NCBI GenBank assembly: GCA_964551015.1
Contig: CAZKBP010000003.1
Coordinates: 124,001-188,000, forward strand
DNA: 64,000 nt
DNA from: CAZKBP01 sp964551015
GTDB lineage: Bacteria > Bacteroidota > Bacteroidia > Cytophagales > Microscillaceae
Direction: 5' to 3'
In this document: positions 34,935 to 43,873 of the stretch, in pieces
How positions within the stretch are numbered: position 1 is the first letter of the stretch
How the letters are laid out: each line of letters opens with the position of its first letter
Translations under genes and position numbers: made by a program
Notes under the pieces: model-generated
Told to the model about the DNA's origin: nothing
Seen by the model: only the letters and a program-made list of their open reading frames with translations
Database searches by the model: none

Positions 34935-35652
34935 GGAATCATTTTTTAGACTTTAATAAATATTAAAAGGTTGAACTGTTCACCCATCCTATACTTACCT
35001 GCCTTGGAGAAAGATTTGCCAGATTAGATCAAAAAGTTACATAGACTTTTTTTCCATTAAAAAAAGCTAATAGGCTGCTGTTTGTGAGAGTAAATGAAGC
35101 CGATTATTTGTAATTATCTGTATTTTAGGTGTTTATATAGATTTTGCTGATTGATTGATGATGAAGAGATTACTTCAAAAAAAACATATACGCTGATGAT
35201 TTCTCAAAAAGATGGCTAATTTCTGCATCTCTCCGGTGGGAGCGGGACTTCAAACTGATGACCAAAGATGTAAAAAAGTGAATGGTGGAATTCCCTTCTA
35301 AGTCTGACTAGTATAGATTCTGAATGGGGAAATGAAAAGACATCGTCTGTTTGTATACTTGCTTCAAAAAATTACAGCCCAAAAACAGACTACAAAACTT
35401 AAAAACCAAACCCATTCGCCATAGCGTGGACTTCCGATACAGAAAAAGTACGGTGAACTAGACTTTACTTACATCCACATATTTGCCTTCATTTCTATAC
35501 GAATTGCCGTATAAGTATCATTTCTGGCTGATTCCTTTCTAGACCTAGACTCCTTTCCTCTTGTGTAAATCAACTACTTGATTTAAGCTCCGTAGATTTC
35601 CACATCTATTCATTCTCAGTCAACCATTATAATAAGCATATTCATTAATCTC
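34935..35652. other. Long intergenic region between divergent LruC and FIST genes
   Basis: About 720 nt without a believable gene, tRNA or terminator. The bases are A+T-rich with scattered stops in every frame. It must contain the divergent promoters of lruC and the FIST-kinase pair, but no complete TTG/TAnnTTTG pair could be assigned with confidence. Confidence 0.4.
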
Positions 35653-36768
35653 ATGTACATCCAATCCTCGAATCCTCAAGAAATTACAGACTACATTTTA
35701 AGTCTGCAGCCCTCTGCCCAAGACTTGGTGCTCATTATGGTGGGAGAGGCAGAAGCTACCAATTTGCACGAGCTGGTTGCTTGCCTTAATGAATATCATC
35801 TAAACTTTGTAGGAGGCGTGTTTCCCGGTCTGTTGGTAGGAAAGCAACGCTATGAACACGGGGTATTGATTAAGATATTACCCGCTTTGCCCGAATTGAT
35901 GGTCATCAAGGAGCTAAATCAGGATCACTTTCAAATTCCCTCCCCAGCTTCTCTAGATTTGGATACGTCTCATTGTTCAGCCGTGGTACTCCTCGATGGG
36001 CTTACCTCGGGTATTTCACTTTTCTTATCTCGCTTGTATCACCGCTTGGGAGATAAAATAAACTACATCGGAGGCGGAGCAGGTTCGCTGAGTTTAATAC
36101 AAAAGCCCTGTGTTTTTTGCAGGGAAGGCGTTTTTCAAGATGCCGCCATTGTGGCCTTCGTGAAGATGAAAAGCAAACTCGCCGTCAAGCACGGGTGGGT
36201 ACCCATTGGCGGGCCTTTTTTAGTAACCAGTGCGGATCGTAATCAGGTGAAGGAAATCAACTGGGAAAACGCTTACCAAGTCTACAAAGAGCAAATAGAA
36301 GCACACTCTGGCGAAGTATTTAATACCGAAGATTTTTTTGCCGTGGCCAAAGCTTACCCTTTTGGCATTACCAAGAAAGGAGCCGAACCAGTGGTCAGAG
36401 ATCCAATTACCGTGAGCGAAAAGGGTGAAATTATTTGTGTGGGAGAAATTCCCGAAAATACCGCCCTCATGCTCTTGAAAGGATACAAGCAAAATCTCAT
36501 TGAGGCGGCCAGAGAAGCCGCGCAAAGCTGTACGGCTATCCCCAGAGCAGAACAAATAGAAGCCCTCTGCTTTGATTGTATCTCCCGAGTACTCTTTTTG
36601 GAAAATGATTTTCAGGAAGAACTCAAAGCGGTAGTAGATACCTTTCAACAAAAGTATAAAGAACTGCTCCCGACCGGAGCGCTGACCTTAGGCGAAATTT
36701 CTTCCTATGGAGAAGGATACATTGAGTTCTTCAACAAAACCATGGTAGTCAGTATGCTCTATCGCTAG
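35653..36768 (+). CDS. FIST-domain signal transduction protein
   Basis: 371 residues. FIST N-terminal part (about 10-190) with 'FVGGVFPGLLVGKQRYEHGV' and 'YIGGGAGSLSLIQKPCVFCR', where the paired Gly motif and 'GVF' are typical; FIST C-terminal part (about 200-365) with 'AKAYPFGITKK' and 'LTLGEISSYGEGYIEFFNKT'. FIST is a sensory domain thought to bind small ligands such as amino acids. No membrane segment is present, so it works in the cytosol. It lies 91 nt upstream of a hybrid histidine kinase on the same strand, so it probably senses the input for that kinase. Confidence 0.93.
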   Translation: MYIQSSNPQEITDYILSLQPSAQDLVLIMVGEAEATNLHELVACLNEYHLNFVGGVFPGLLVGKQRYEHGVLIKILPALPELMVIKELNQDHFQIPSPASLDLDTSHCSAVVLLDGLTSGISLFLSRLYHRLGDKINYIGGGAGSLSLIQKPCVFCREGVFQDAAIVAFVKMKSKLAVKHGWVPIGGPFLVTSADRNQVKEINWENAYQVYKEQIEAHSGEVFNTEDFFAVAKAYPFGITKKGAEPVVRDPITVSEKGEIICVGEIPENTALMLLKGYKQNLIEAAREAAQSCTAIPRAEQIEALCFDCISRVLFLENDFQEELKAVVDTFQQKYKELLPTGALTLGEISSYGEGYIEFFNKTMVVSMLYR

Positions 36769-36859
36769 ACTGGATGAGCCCAATTTTCAGTTATTCTCAG
36801 CCTCTGTCTCCGTACCAAGCAAGATCTGTCCGCTACCCGGAGCTTTAACCTTAAAAAAG

Positions 36860-39800
36860 ATGGAAAATCAAAACCTCAAAATAGAAATTATTCAGGATAT
36901 TGCCTCACTCTATGAACTCTCGCTTTCCATTGGGCACTCTTGGGATGTTCGGAGCAACTGTGAAAAATTCTTGCACGTACTCATGAGCCGCAAGGACTTA
37001 GAGTTTGCATCTCTCTGGGTCAAAAATGAGCTTATTGGCCAAGTTGGAGATCAAAATTACTCGCTCGTCTACGCGAATCCAGAGACGCGAATCCGAGAGA
37101 CTTTTCTTCCAGAGAAACATCCTATTCTGCAAGCGGTTTTTGAGAAAAAATTCCTGCTCTGCTCTGACCAAGATGAGCTTTTTCCCTCACTAATTACCGA
37201 AGAGCGAATTCAAAAAGGAACTTATGCGATCTTCGCCTTGGAAGGGTTGGGTTTTCTCAAGCTGTTTAGTGCTCGTCCTTCCAGTAATTTGACCCATTAT
37301 GAGCTAAACAAGCTGAATAAGGTTATCCAAAATTTTGCCATCTCCATCAAAGCGGCACTCTATCATCAGCGCTCCATCCAAGAGGCACAGCAGCGACTCA
37401 AAACCGAAGAGCAGTACACGCTCCTGTTCCACCAAAATCCGAATGCGATGTGCATTTACAGTCTGGAAAACCGACAAATTCTCGCGGTCAATGATACCAT
37501 GATTACCAACTATGGATACAGCCGGGAAGAATTTATGAAAATGAAGGTCAACCAACTGTTTCCTATCCACGAAAAATTTCAAGCCACGATTCAAGAAGAA
37601 GTACATAACTTGCGCAACGGAAGCCTTCATCAGGCTCAGACAATGCATCGACTCAAAAATGGAGCGGAGATTCACGTCTCCATCGAGGCCAAACCCATCG
37701 AGTTTGATGGACAGGAAGCAGGTCTGAAGCTAATTCAGGATATCACCGAAGCCAAACAGCGGGAAGAAAAAATTAAAATGCTGGCAAGATTTCCTGATGA
37801 AAATCCCTATCCAGTCTTGCGCATAGCCATGGATGCCACTTTGCTCTACGCTAACCAAGCTTGTGAGCCGATCTTGAATTTATGGAAAACACAAGTAGGC
37901 AAAAAAATCCCTACCCGGATTTTTAAAAAAGTTACCCACTCTTCCCATTCAGACCATAAGGAAATCAAGCTCATGGTCTCCGAACGCATTTATTCCCTTA
38001 CTTTTAATCTGGTCAGCAGTGAGCAATACTATAATGTGTACGGCAAAGATATCACCGAAAGCAAAAAGGTAGAAAGAGCCATCAAAGAAAGCGAAGCCAA
38101 AACTCGTACCATCATCAACTCCGCCTTAGACGCCGTGATTCTGATTGATCGGAAGAGTCACGTGACCGAGTGGAACGAGCAGGCTGAGGTGATCTTTGGC
38201 TGGAAAACACCAGAAGCAATCGGAAAACCACTTTCCGAATTAATTATCCCCCCACAATACCGATCCATGCACAATCGGGGGATGGAGCACTACTTGAAAA
38301 CCGGAGTCGGGCCTGTCCTCAAACAGCGCATCGAGATTACCGCCCTCCGCCGAACAGGTGAAGAATTTCCCGTGGAGCTAACGATCTTACCCGTGGTGAT
38401 TCGGGGAGAAGCCTTTTTTAGTGCCTTCGTACGAGATATTAGTGAGCGCAAGGCCGCCGAAGAGCAAATTCGCTTACTCAAAGAGTGGATCAATCAAGTA
38501 AGTGATGCCGTACAAGTGTCTGACCTAGAGGGTAATTTGGTTTTTGTAAATGAGGAATCTTCTAAGCGCATGGGTTACTCAGTGGATGAACTGCTCGAGA
38601 TGAATGTCCGAGATATCGAAGAAATTTTTAAGGAGGAAGGTAGCTGGGAAAAGCACGTACAGGAACTCAAAAACAAAGGTAACCTGATCATTGAGGGCAC
38701 TAATATCAAACGAGACGGTACGCGCTTCCCCGTAGAAGTCAATGTCAAACACGTAGAATCCGCAGGTGGAGCCTACATCGTCGCTTTTTCTCGTGATATT
38801 ACCCAGCGAAAAAAAGCCGAACGAGAGTTGATTCTCGCCAAAGAAAGAGCCGAAGAAGCCGCCTCAGCCAAACAGCAGTTCCTCTCTACCGTGAGCCACG
38901 AGATTAGAACCCCCATGAATGCCATCTTGGGCATGTCTCGCCTTCTGGAAAAAACTAATCTCGCCGATAAGCAAAGAGAATATCTCAACGCCGTCAAAAC
39001 CTCCGCCAAAAACCTATTAGTCATTATCAATGATATCTTAGACACTTCTAAGATTGAAGCGGGTAAACTAGAATTAGATATCGTTGGCTTTCGCTTGGAA
39101 GAAGTACTCCGAAACATACTCAAAGCAACCAAGTATAAGGCCGAAGAAAAGGGCATCGGTTTATTCAGCCAGATTGACTCCAGAATTGCCCACGTGTTGA
39201 TGGGCGACTCCGTGCGTTTGAATCAGATTCTTCTCAATTTAATTAACAATGCCATCAAATTTACCAATCAAGGCTATGTGCGGATTGATGCAAAATTGAT
39301 CTCTGCCCGACCTCGTCTCAATTTGATCGAGTTTCAAATTACCGACACGGGCAAAGGAATCCATCCCGACAAATTATCTACGATCTTTGATAGCTTCACC
39401 CAAGAAGATGCCACCATCAATCGTAAATATGGTGGTACAGGTTTAGGACTCTCCATCAGTAAACAACTCATTGAGCTCTTTGGCGGAAGTATTCAAGTCA
39501 AAAGTCAGATCGGAAGAGGTACTACTTTCTACTTTACGATTCCTTTCCGAGTAGGGACAGAGAGCGATTTACAACAAGCAGAAGAAACAGACCTGAGCGT
39601 AACGCTACTAGAAGGACTCAGCGTTTTACTGGTAGAAGATAATGAAATGAATCAGCTCTACGCCTGTACCATTCTTGAAGAATGGGGAACGCGAGTTACC
39701 GTGGCAGGCGACGGCAAAGCGGCCTTAGAAGCACTCAACCATACGGAAGTAGACATCATACTCATGGATATGCAATTGCCCGTCATGAATGGCTTGGAAG

Positions 39801-40411
39801 CTTCTCGTGCCATCCGAGATGAATTGAAAAGCACGATTCCCATTATTGCCCTAACTGCCAACGCCATCAAAGGGGATAACGAAAGGTGCCTACAAGCAGG
39901 CATGAATGATTATATTTCCAAACCCTTTGAACCAGCACATCTTTTCCAAAAAATGGCTCAACTGACCCGCAACGCTGACCGAAAAGTCTTATCCCTACCC
40001 ATCGGAACGATGCAAGGAGAGCCGGCTCCTTTGCCCACCACGCTCTCCAAACCCTCAACTCCTAAAATATTTGATTTATCACAATTAGAAAAAAATTTCA
40101 ATGGCAATACCAAGTTCATCCAAAAAGTCTTAAAGGTCTTTCATAAGGAAACGCCTCAATTGGTCGGCCAACTCAATCAGAGCTTGGCGCAGCAAGATTG
40201 GCAATCAGTGAGCCGAGTTGCACACAAACTCAAATCTTCGGTGGGCTTGATGGGTATTCACGTCATTAGTCACGAAATCCAAAATCTCGACAATTATGAA
40301 GACCATGACTTTTCTGCCACCGAAATGGCAGCCATGGTGCATAAAATCGATCAGGTTTGCCGAGAAGTTTTGCAACAGATAGAGCAATATCTAGCGGTTT
40401 CGGTTGAGTAA
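36860..40411 (+). CDS. Hybrid sensor histidine kinase (GAF-like, PAS, HisKA, HATPase, REC, HPt)
   Basis: 1183 residues, no membrane segments. GAF-like N-terminus (about 10-180); PAS 1 (about 190-295, 'NPNAMCIYSLENRQILAVND'); a shorter PAS-like unit (about 310-400); PAS 3 (about 410-530, 'IINSALDAVILIDRKSHVTE'); PAS 4 (about 540-655). HisKA has H680 ('FLSTVSHEIRTPMNAIL'). HATPase (about 790-905) has 'NLINNAIKFTNQG', 'DTGKGI' and 'GGTGLGLSISKQL'. REC has D970 ('IILMDMQLPVMNG') and HPt has H1122 ('RVAHKLKSSVGLMG'). A complete His-Asp-His relay, but with no response regulator next to it. It should work in the cytosol with the FIST protein upstream. Confidence 0.96.
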   Translation: MENQNLKIEIIQDIASLYELSLSIGHSWDVRSNCEKFLHVLMSRKDLEFASLWVKNELIGQVGDQNYSLVYANPETRIRETFLPEKHPILQAVFEKKFLLCSDQDELFPSLITEERIQKGTYAIFALEGLGFLKLFSARPSSNLTHYELNKLNKVIQNFAISIKAALYHQRSIQEAQQRLKTEEQYTLLFHQNPNAMCIYSLENRQILAVNDTMITNYGYSREEFMKMKVNQLFPIHEKFQATIQEEVHNLRNGSLHQAQTMHRLKNGAEIHVSIEAKPIEFDGQEAGLKLIQDITEAKQREEKIKMLARFPDENPYPVLRIAMDATLLYANQACEPILNLWKTQVGKKIPTRIFKKVTHSSHSDHKEIKLMVSERIYSLTFNLVSSEQYYNVYGKDITESKKVERAIKESEAKTRTIINSALDAVILIDRKSHVTEWNEQAEVIFGWKTPEAIGKPLSELIIPPQYRSMHNRGMEHYLKTGVGPVLKQRIEITALRRTGEEFPVELTILPVVIRGEAFFSAFVRDISERKAAEEQIRLLKEWINQVSDAVQVSDLEGNLVFVNEESSKRMGYSVDELLEMNVRDIEEIFKEEGSWEKHVQELKNKGNLIIEGTNIKRDGTRFPVEVNVKHVESAGGAYIVAFSRDITQRKKAERELILAKERAEEAASAKQQFLSTVSHEIRTPMNAILGMSRLLEKTNLADKQREYLNAVKTSAKNLLVIINDILDTSKIEAGKLELDIVGFRLEEVLRNILKATKYKAEEKGIGLFSQIDSRIAHVLMGDSVRLNQILLNLINNAIKFTNQGYVRIDAKLISARPRLNLIEFQITDTGKGIHPDKLSTIFDSFTQEDATINRKYGGTGLGLSISKQLIELFGGSIQVKSQIGRGTTFYFTIPFRVGTESDLQQAEETDLSVTLLEGLSVLLVEDNEMNQLYACTILEEWGTRVTVAGDGKAALEALNHTEVDIILMDMQLPVMNGLEASRAIRDELKSTIPIIALTANAIKGDNERCLQAGMNDYISKPFEPAHLFQKMAQLTRNADRKVLSLPIGTMQGEPAPLPTTLSKPSTPKIFDLSQLEKNFNGNTKFIQKVLKVFHKETPQLVGQLNQSLAQQDWQSVSRVAHKLKSSVGLMGIHVISHEIQNLDNYEDHDFSATEMAAMVHKIDQVCREVLQQIEQYLAVSVE

Positions 40412-40462
40412 ACAGGTTTTTTTGTGAATTTTTTCTAGCTGATTTTCTGAGGATTAGAAAAA

Positions 40463-40551
40463 TAAATTCACTTTCAGCGAAATTTCGCTTGACTTTTTTG
40501 GCTCACCCACGTATATTTGAAATGTAAATTCACTTTCAGCGAAATTTCGCT
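40463..40551 (+). promoter_or_regulatory. aceB operator pair: two identical palindromes in a 27-bp direct repeat
   Basis: A 27-nt sequence occurs exactly twice, at 40463-40489 and 40525-40551, 62 bp apart. Each copy ends in the perfect 14-bp palindrome AGCGAAATTTCGCT (40476-40489 and 40538-40551). The first copy runs up to and overlaps the -33 TTG. The second lies just after the predicted transcription start. Two sites about six helical turns apart around a promoter are typical of a looping repressor controlling the glyoxylate genes. The regulator is not in this window. Confidence 0.85.
40489..40519 (+). promoter_or_regulatory. Promoter of aceB (glyoxylate shunt)
   Basis: TTGAC at 40489-40493 and TATATTTG at 40512-40519, 20 nt between TTG and TATATTTG, matching TTG-N20-TAnnTTTG exactly. 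The predicted start of transcription is about 40525, giving a 60-nt leader that includes the second operator. Confidence 0.8.
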
Positions 40552-40585
40552 AGCAAGGAAAACAAAAACTAATACACCCAATACA

Positions 40586-42190
40586 ATGCAAGATACACTC
40601 GCGAATCGAATAGAAGTTAATGGGCAAATGCAGGATGGCTTTTCAGAAATCCTCACCCCCGAAGCACTCAATTTTATCGCTAAGTTGCATGTGAACTTCA
40701 ACTCCCGACGCTCAGAGCTTTTGAAAAAAAGAGAAGAAAAACAAAAGGCCATTGATGCTGGTCAAATGCCTGACTTCTTGCCCGAAACCCAATCTGTCCG
40801 TGAAGGAGATTGGCAAGCGGCTCCCACTCCCGCCGATATTCAAGACCGCCGTACCGAAATTACTGGCCCCACGGATCGTAAAATGGTCATCAACGCACTT
40901 AATTCAGGAGCTAAGGTCTTTATGACCGACTTTGAAGATGCCAACTCGCCCAGCTTCGAGAATATGATCCAAGGACAAATCAACCTCCGCGATGCGAACT
41001 TGCACCAAGTTGACTTCACCGCCGATAATGGCAAAACCTATAATTTGAAAGAAGACCACGCCGTACTGTTTGTCCGTCCGCGTGGCTGGCACTTAGATGA
41101 AAAAAATATCACCGTAGATGGCGAACCCATGTCTGGTGGTATTGTAGACTTTGGTCTTTACTTTTTCCACAATGCCAAAACTCTCCTAGACAAGGGCACA
41201 GGCCCTTATTTCTACCTGCCCAAAATGGAAAGCCATCTGGAAGCACGCCTCTGGAATGACATTTTTGTAATGGCACAGGAGGAATTAGGCATCGAGAAAG
41301 GCACCATCAAAGCCACCGTTTTGATTGAAACCATCCTGGCTGCTTACGAGATGGACGAAATCATCTACGAACTCCGCGACCATATGTGTGGATTGAACGC
41401 CGGACGCTGGGATTATATTTTCAGTGCCATCAAGAAGTTCCGCAACTTCCCCGATCGCATCTTCCCGGATCGTTCGCAAGTAACGATGACAGTTCACTTT
41501 ATGCGCTCTTATGCCAAGCTACTGGTACAAACTTGCCACAAACGAGGCGTACACGCGATGGGCGGGATGGCTGCTTTTATCCCCAGCCGCAAAGACGAGG
41601 AAGTCAATAAAAATGCTTTCGCCAAAGTAAAAGCCGACAAAGATCTAGAAGCCGAAACTGGATTTGACGGTACTTGGGTGGCACATCCTGACCTTGTACC
41701 CGTGGCTATGGAATCTTTTAACAAAATATTAGGCGACAAGCCTAACCAAAAAGATGAAACAAAAAGCCAGAGCTATGATGTCTCTGCCGAGGATTTGATC
41801 AACTTTGAGATTGAGGGAGGAAAAATTACTGAGGCCGGACTGAGAACCAACATCAACGTAGGAATTCTCTACATAGAATCTTGGCTCAATGGGGTAGGAG
41901 CCGCCGCTCTTTATAACCTGATGGAAGATGCGGCTACTGCCGAAATCTCCCGCGCACAGGTTTGGCAATGGCTACATACGGAAGGAGTCAAATTAGAGGA
42001 TGGCCGTGAAGTCAATATGGAACTCTACGAACAACTTTTTAAAGAAGAACTAGAGAAAATCAAGACGATGCTCGGTGAGGAACGCTACCAAAACGGCAAA
42101 TTCCAACTGGCTTCTGAAATTTTTGACAAATTAGTCAAAGAAAAAAGCTTTGAAGAATTCTTGACACTACCTGCTTACGAGCACGTGTAG
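40586..42190 (+). CDS. aceB: Malate synthase A
   Basis: 534 residues from ATG 40586. An ATG 69 nt upstream is in frame but would translate the operator and overlap the promoter, so it is rejected; the family start resembles 'MQDTLANRIEVNGQM'. It condenses glyoxylate with acetyl-CoA to malate in the glyoxylate shunt. Motifs: 'GPTDRKMVINALNSGAKVFM', 'TDFEDANSPSFENMIQGQIN', 'HAVLFVRPRGWHLDEKN', 'PYFYLPKMESHLEARLWNDI', 'AHMCGLNAGRWDY'-type segment ('LRDHMCGLNAGRWDYIFSAI') and 'GGMAAFIPSRKDEEVN'. The length fits the A isoform (about 530). It is upstream of aceA on the same strand, 163 nt apart. Confidence 0.98.
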   Translation: MQDTLANRIEVNGQMQDGFSEILTPEALNFIAKLHVNFNSRRSELLKKREEKQKAIDAGQMPDFLPETQSVREGDWQAAPTPADIQDRRTEITGPTDRKMVINALNSGAKVFMTDFEDANSPSFENMIQGQINLRDANLHQVDFTADNGKTYNLKEDHAVLFVRPRGWHLDEKNITVDGEPMSGGIVDFGLYFFHNAKTLLDKGTGPYFYLPKMESHLEARLWNDIFVMAQEELGIEKGTIKATVLIETILAAYEMDEIIYELRDHMCGLNAGRWDYIFSAIKKFRNFPDRIFPDRSQVTMTVHFMRSYAKLLVQTCHKRGVHAMGGMAAFIPSRKDEEVNKNAFAKVKADKDLEAETGFDGTWVAHPDLVPVAMESFNKILGDKPNQKDETKSQSYDVSAEDLINFEIEGGKITEAGLRTNINVGILYIESWLNGVGAAALYNLMEDAATAEISRAQVWQWLHTEGVKLEDGREVNMELYEQLFKEELEKIKTMLGEERYQNGKFQLASEIFDKLVKEKSFEEFLTLPAYEHV

Positions 42191-42291
42191 CGGTAATAAA
42201 TTGCTGGTTTCAGGTTACAAATGCTTTCTCATAAAGAACTTTTGGTGAATGAATTGTAACTTAAAACCCGCAACTAAAATAAATAAAAAAG

Positions 42292-42315
42292 CAGATAGTG
42301 GCCGCTATCTGCTTG
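42292..42315. promoter_or_regulatory. Strong hairpin between aceB and aceA
   Basis: AGCAGATAG/CTATCTGCT arms (9 bp, nearly perfect palindrome) centred on TGGCCG, 38 nt before aceA. There is no T-run on the plus strand, so it is not a forward terminator; the minus strand has the T-rich side but no gene. It may be a processing or stability element that sets the aceB/aceA ratio. Confidence 0.5.
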
Positions 42316-42353
42316 GAATAGATCAATTTTAACTTCTGAAATTAACAATTACA

Positions 42354-43628
42354 ATGACAAAAGAACAAAAAATATCTGATTTAATCAAAGATTGGGATAC
42401 AAATTCTCGCTGGGAAGGCATCGAGAGACCTTACACTGCCGAAGAAGTAGTAAAATTGCAAGGTTCTTACCAGATTGAATACTCCATCGCGCGTATGGGC
42501 GCCGAAAGACTTTGGAACAAAATGAAGTCTCAGCCTTACGTAGCCGGTCTAGGTGCACTGACTGGAAACCAAGCCGTACAAGAAGTACAAGCAGGTTTGG
42601 AAGCCATCTACCTCAGCGGTTGGCAAGTAGCCGCCGATGCCAACTTGGCTGGTCAAATGTACCCTGACCAAAGCCTATACCCTGCTGACTCTGTTCCCAA
42701 GGTGGTAGAGAGAATCAACAATGCCCTCCTTCGTGCTGACGAAATCCAAACTGTCAACGGAGATGGCGATATCCACTGGTTAGTGCCCATCATGGCGGAT
42801 GCCGAAGCTGGTTTTGGTGGTAACTTGAATGCTTTTGAATTGATGAAAGCTATGATCAAAGCCGGAGCTGCCGGAGTTCACTTTGAAGATCAGCTTTCTT
42901 CTGCTAAAAAATGTGGACACTTGGGTGGAAAAGTACTCGTACCCACTACCGAAGCCATCAACAAACTGGTAGCGGCTCGCTTGGCAGCAGACGTTATGCG
43001 CGTACCGACGATCTTGGTAGCTCGTACGGATGCCGATGCCGCGGCTCTTTTGACCAGCGATATTGATCCTCGCGACCATAAGTTTATGACCGGTAATCGC
43101 TCTTCTGAAGGTTTCTACGAAGTAAAAGCTGGTTTAGAGCAAGGGATTGATCGTGGTCTTTCTTACGCGCCTTTCGCTGATTTGATCTGGATGGAAACTT
43201 CTAAGCCTGATATTGGACAAGCCCGCGAGTTTGCTCAGGCTATCCACGAGAAATTCCCTGGCAAAATGTTGGCTTACAACTGTTCTCCTTCTTTCAACTG
43301 GAAATCTAACCTTTCTGTACCTGAAATGGAAACTTTCCGTGAGCAGCTAGCCGAAATGGGTTACAAATTCCAATTCATCACTTTGGCTGGATTCCACGCT
43401 TTGAATACAAGTATGTTTGAGCTTTCTCGTGCTTACAAAGAGCGCGGCATGGCAGGTTACTCAGAGCTACAAGAAAGAGAATTTGCTTTACAAAGCGAAG
43501 GTTTCAAAGCCGTGAAGCACCAAGGATTCGTAGGAACAGGTTACTTTGACGCGGTACAAACTACGGTTACTTCTGGTCAATCTTCTACCGTGGCTTTAAA
43601 AGGCTCTACCGAAGAAGCGCAGTTCTAA
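42354..43628 (+). CDS. aceA: Isocitrate lyase
   Basis: 424 residues, full length. It cleaves isocitrate to glyoxylate and succinate, the first step of the shunt completed by AceB. Catalytic loop 'SSAKKCGHLGGKVLVPT' with nucleophilic C187. Substrate and Mg2+ motifs 'ADAEAGFGGNLNAFELMKAM', 'AGAAGVHFEDQ', 'LVARTDADAAALLTSDIDPR' and 'AYNCSPSFNWKSNL'. 'QGSYQIEYSIARMGAERLW' is typical of the N-terminus. Codon use is strongly biased towards optimal-looking codons, more so than most genes here, which suggests high expression. It ends before a strong terminator. Confidence 0.98.
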   Translation: MTKEQKISDLIKDWDTNSRWEGIERPYTAEEVVKLQGSYQIEYSIARMGAERLWNKMKSQPYVAGLGALTGNQAVQEVQAGLEAIYLSGWQVAADANLAGQMYPDQSLYPADSVPKVVERINNALLRADEIQTVNGDGDIHWLVPIMADAEAGFGGNLNAFELMKAMIKAGAAGVHFEDQLSSAKKCGHLGGKVLVPTTEAINKLVAARLAADVMRVPTILVARTDADAAALLTSDIDPRDHKFMTGNRSSEGFYEVKAGLEQGIDRGLSYAPFADLIWMETSKPDIGQAREFAQAIHEKFPGKMLAYNCSPSFNWKSNLSVPEMETFREQLAEMGYKFQFITLAGFHALNTSMFELSRAYKERGMAGYSELQEREFALQSEGFKAVKHQGFVGTGYFDAVQTTVTSGQSSTVALKGSTEEAQF

Positions 43629-43735
43629 GAATAGCAACTCAGTAGCCCCGAAGTTCCGGCTTCGTGGTACTAAAGATAATTAAGTTCTAAGATTCCGAAG
43701 ATTAGTCAATTATGTGTTTTTATTGTTTAGTCAAA

Positions 43736-43768
43736 AACTGCCCGGCTTCTAGTCGGGCAGTTTTTTTT
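43736..43768 (+). terminator. Rho-independent terminator of the aceB-aceA unit
   Basis: AACTGCCCG (43736-43744) pairs perfectly with CGGGCAGTT (43754-43762), followed by a run of T to 43768. Confidence 0.95.
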
Positions 43769-43873
43769 ATAATCTCGTAGCTCTGGCTTCGTGAGAGACA
43801 ACCCTGAGGCAGAAACGTCGCTTGAAATAAGCAAGGCCATGGAATTTAGTTTCCTAATTTGTTGTGAAACGCA

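Noticed and set aside
40517..40585. Upstream ATG extending aceB by 23 residues
   Set aside because: It would lie in the -7 box and translate the second operator; the family start fits 40586.
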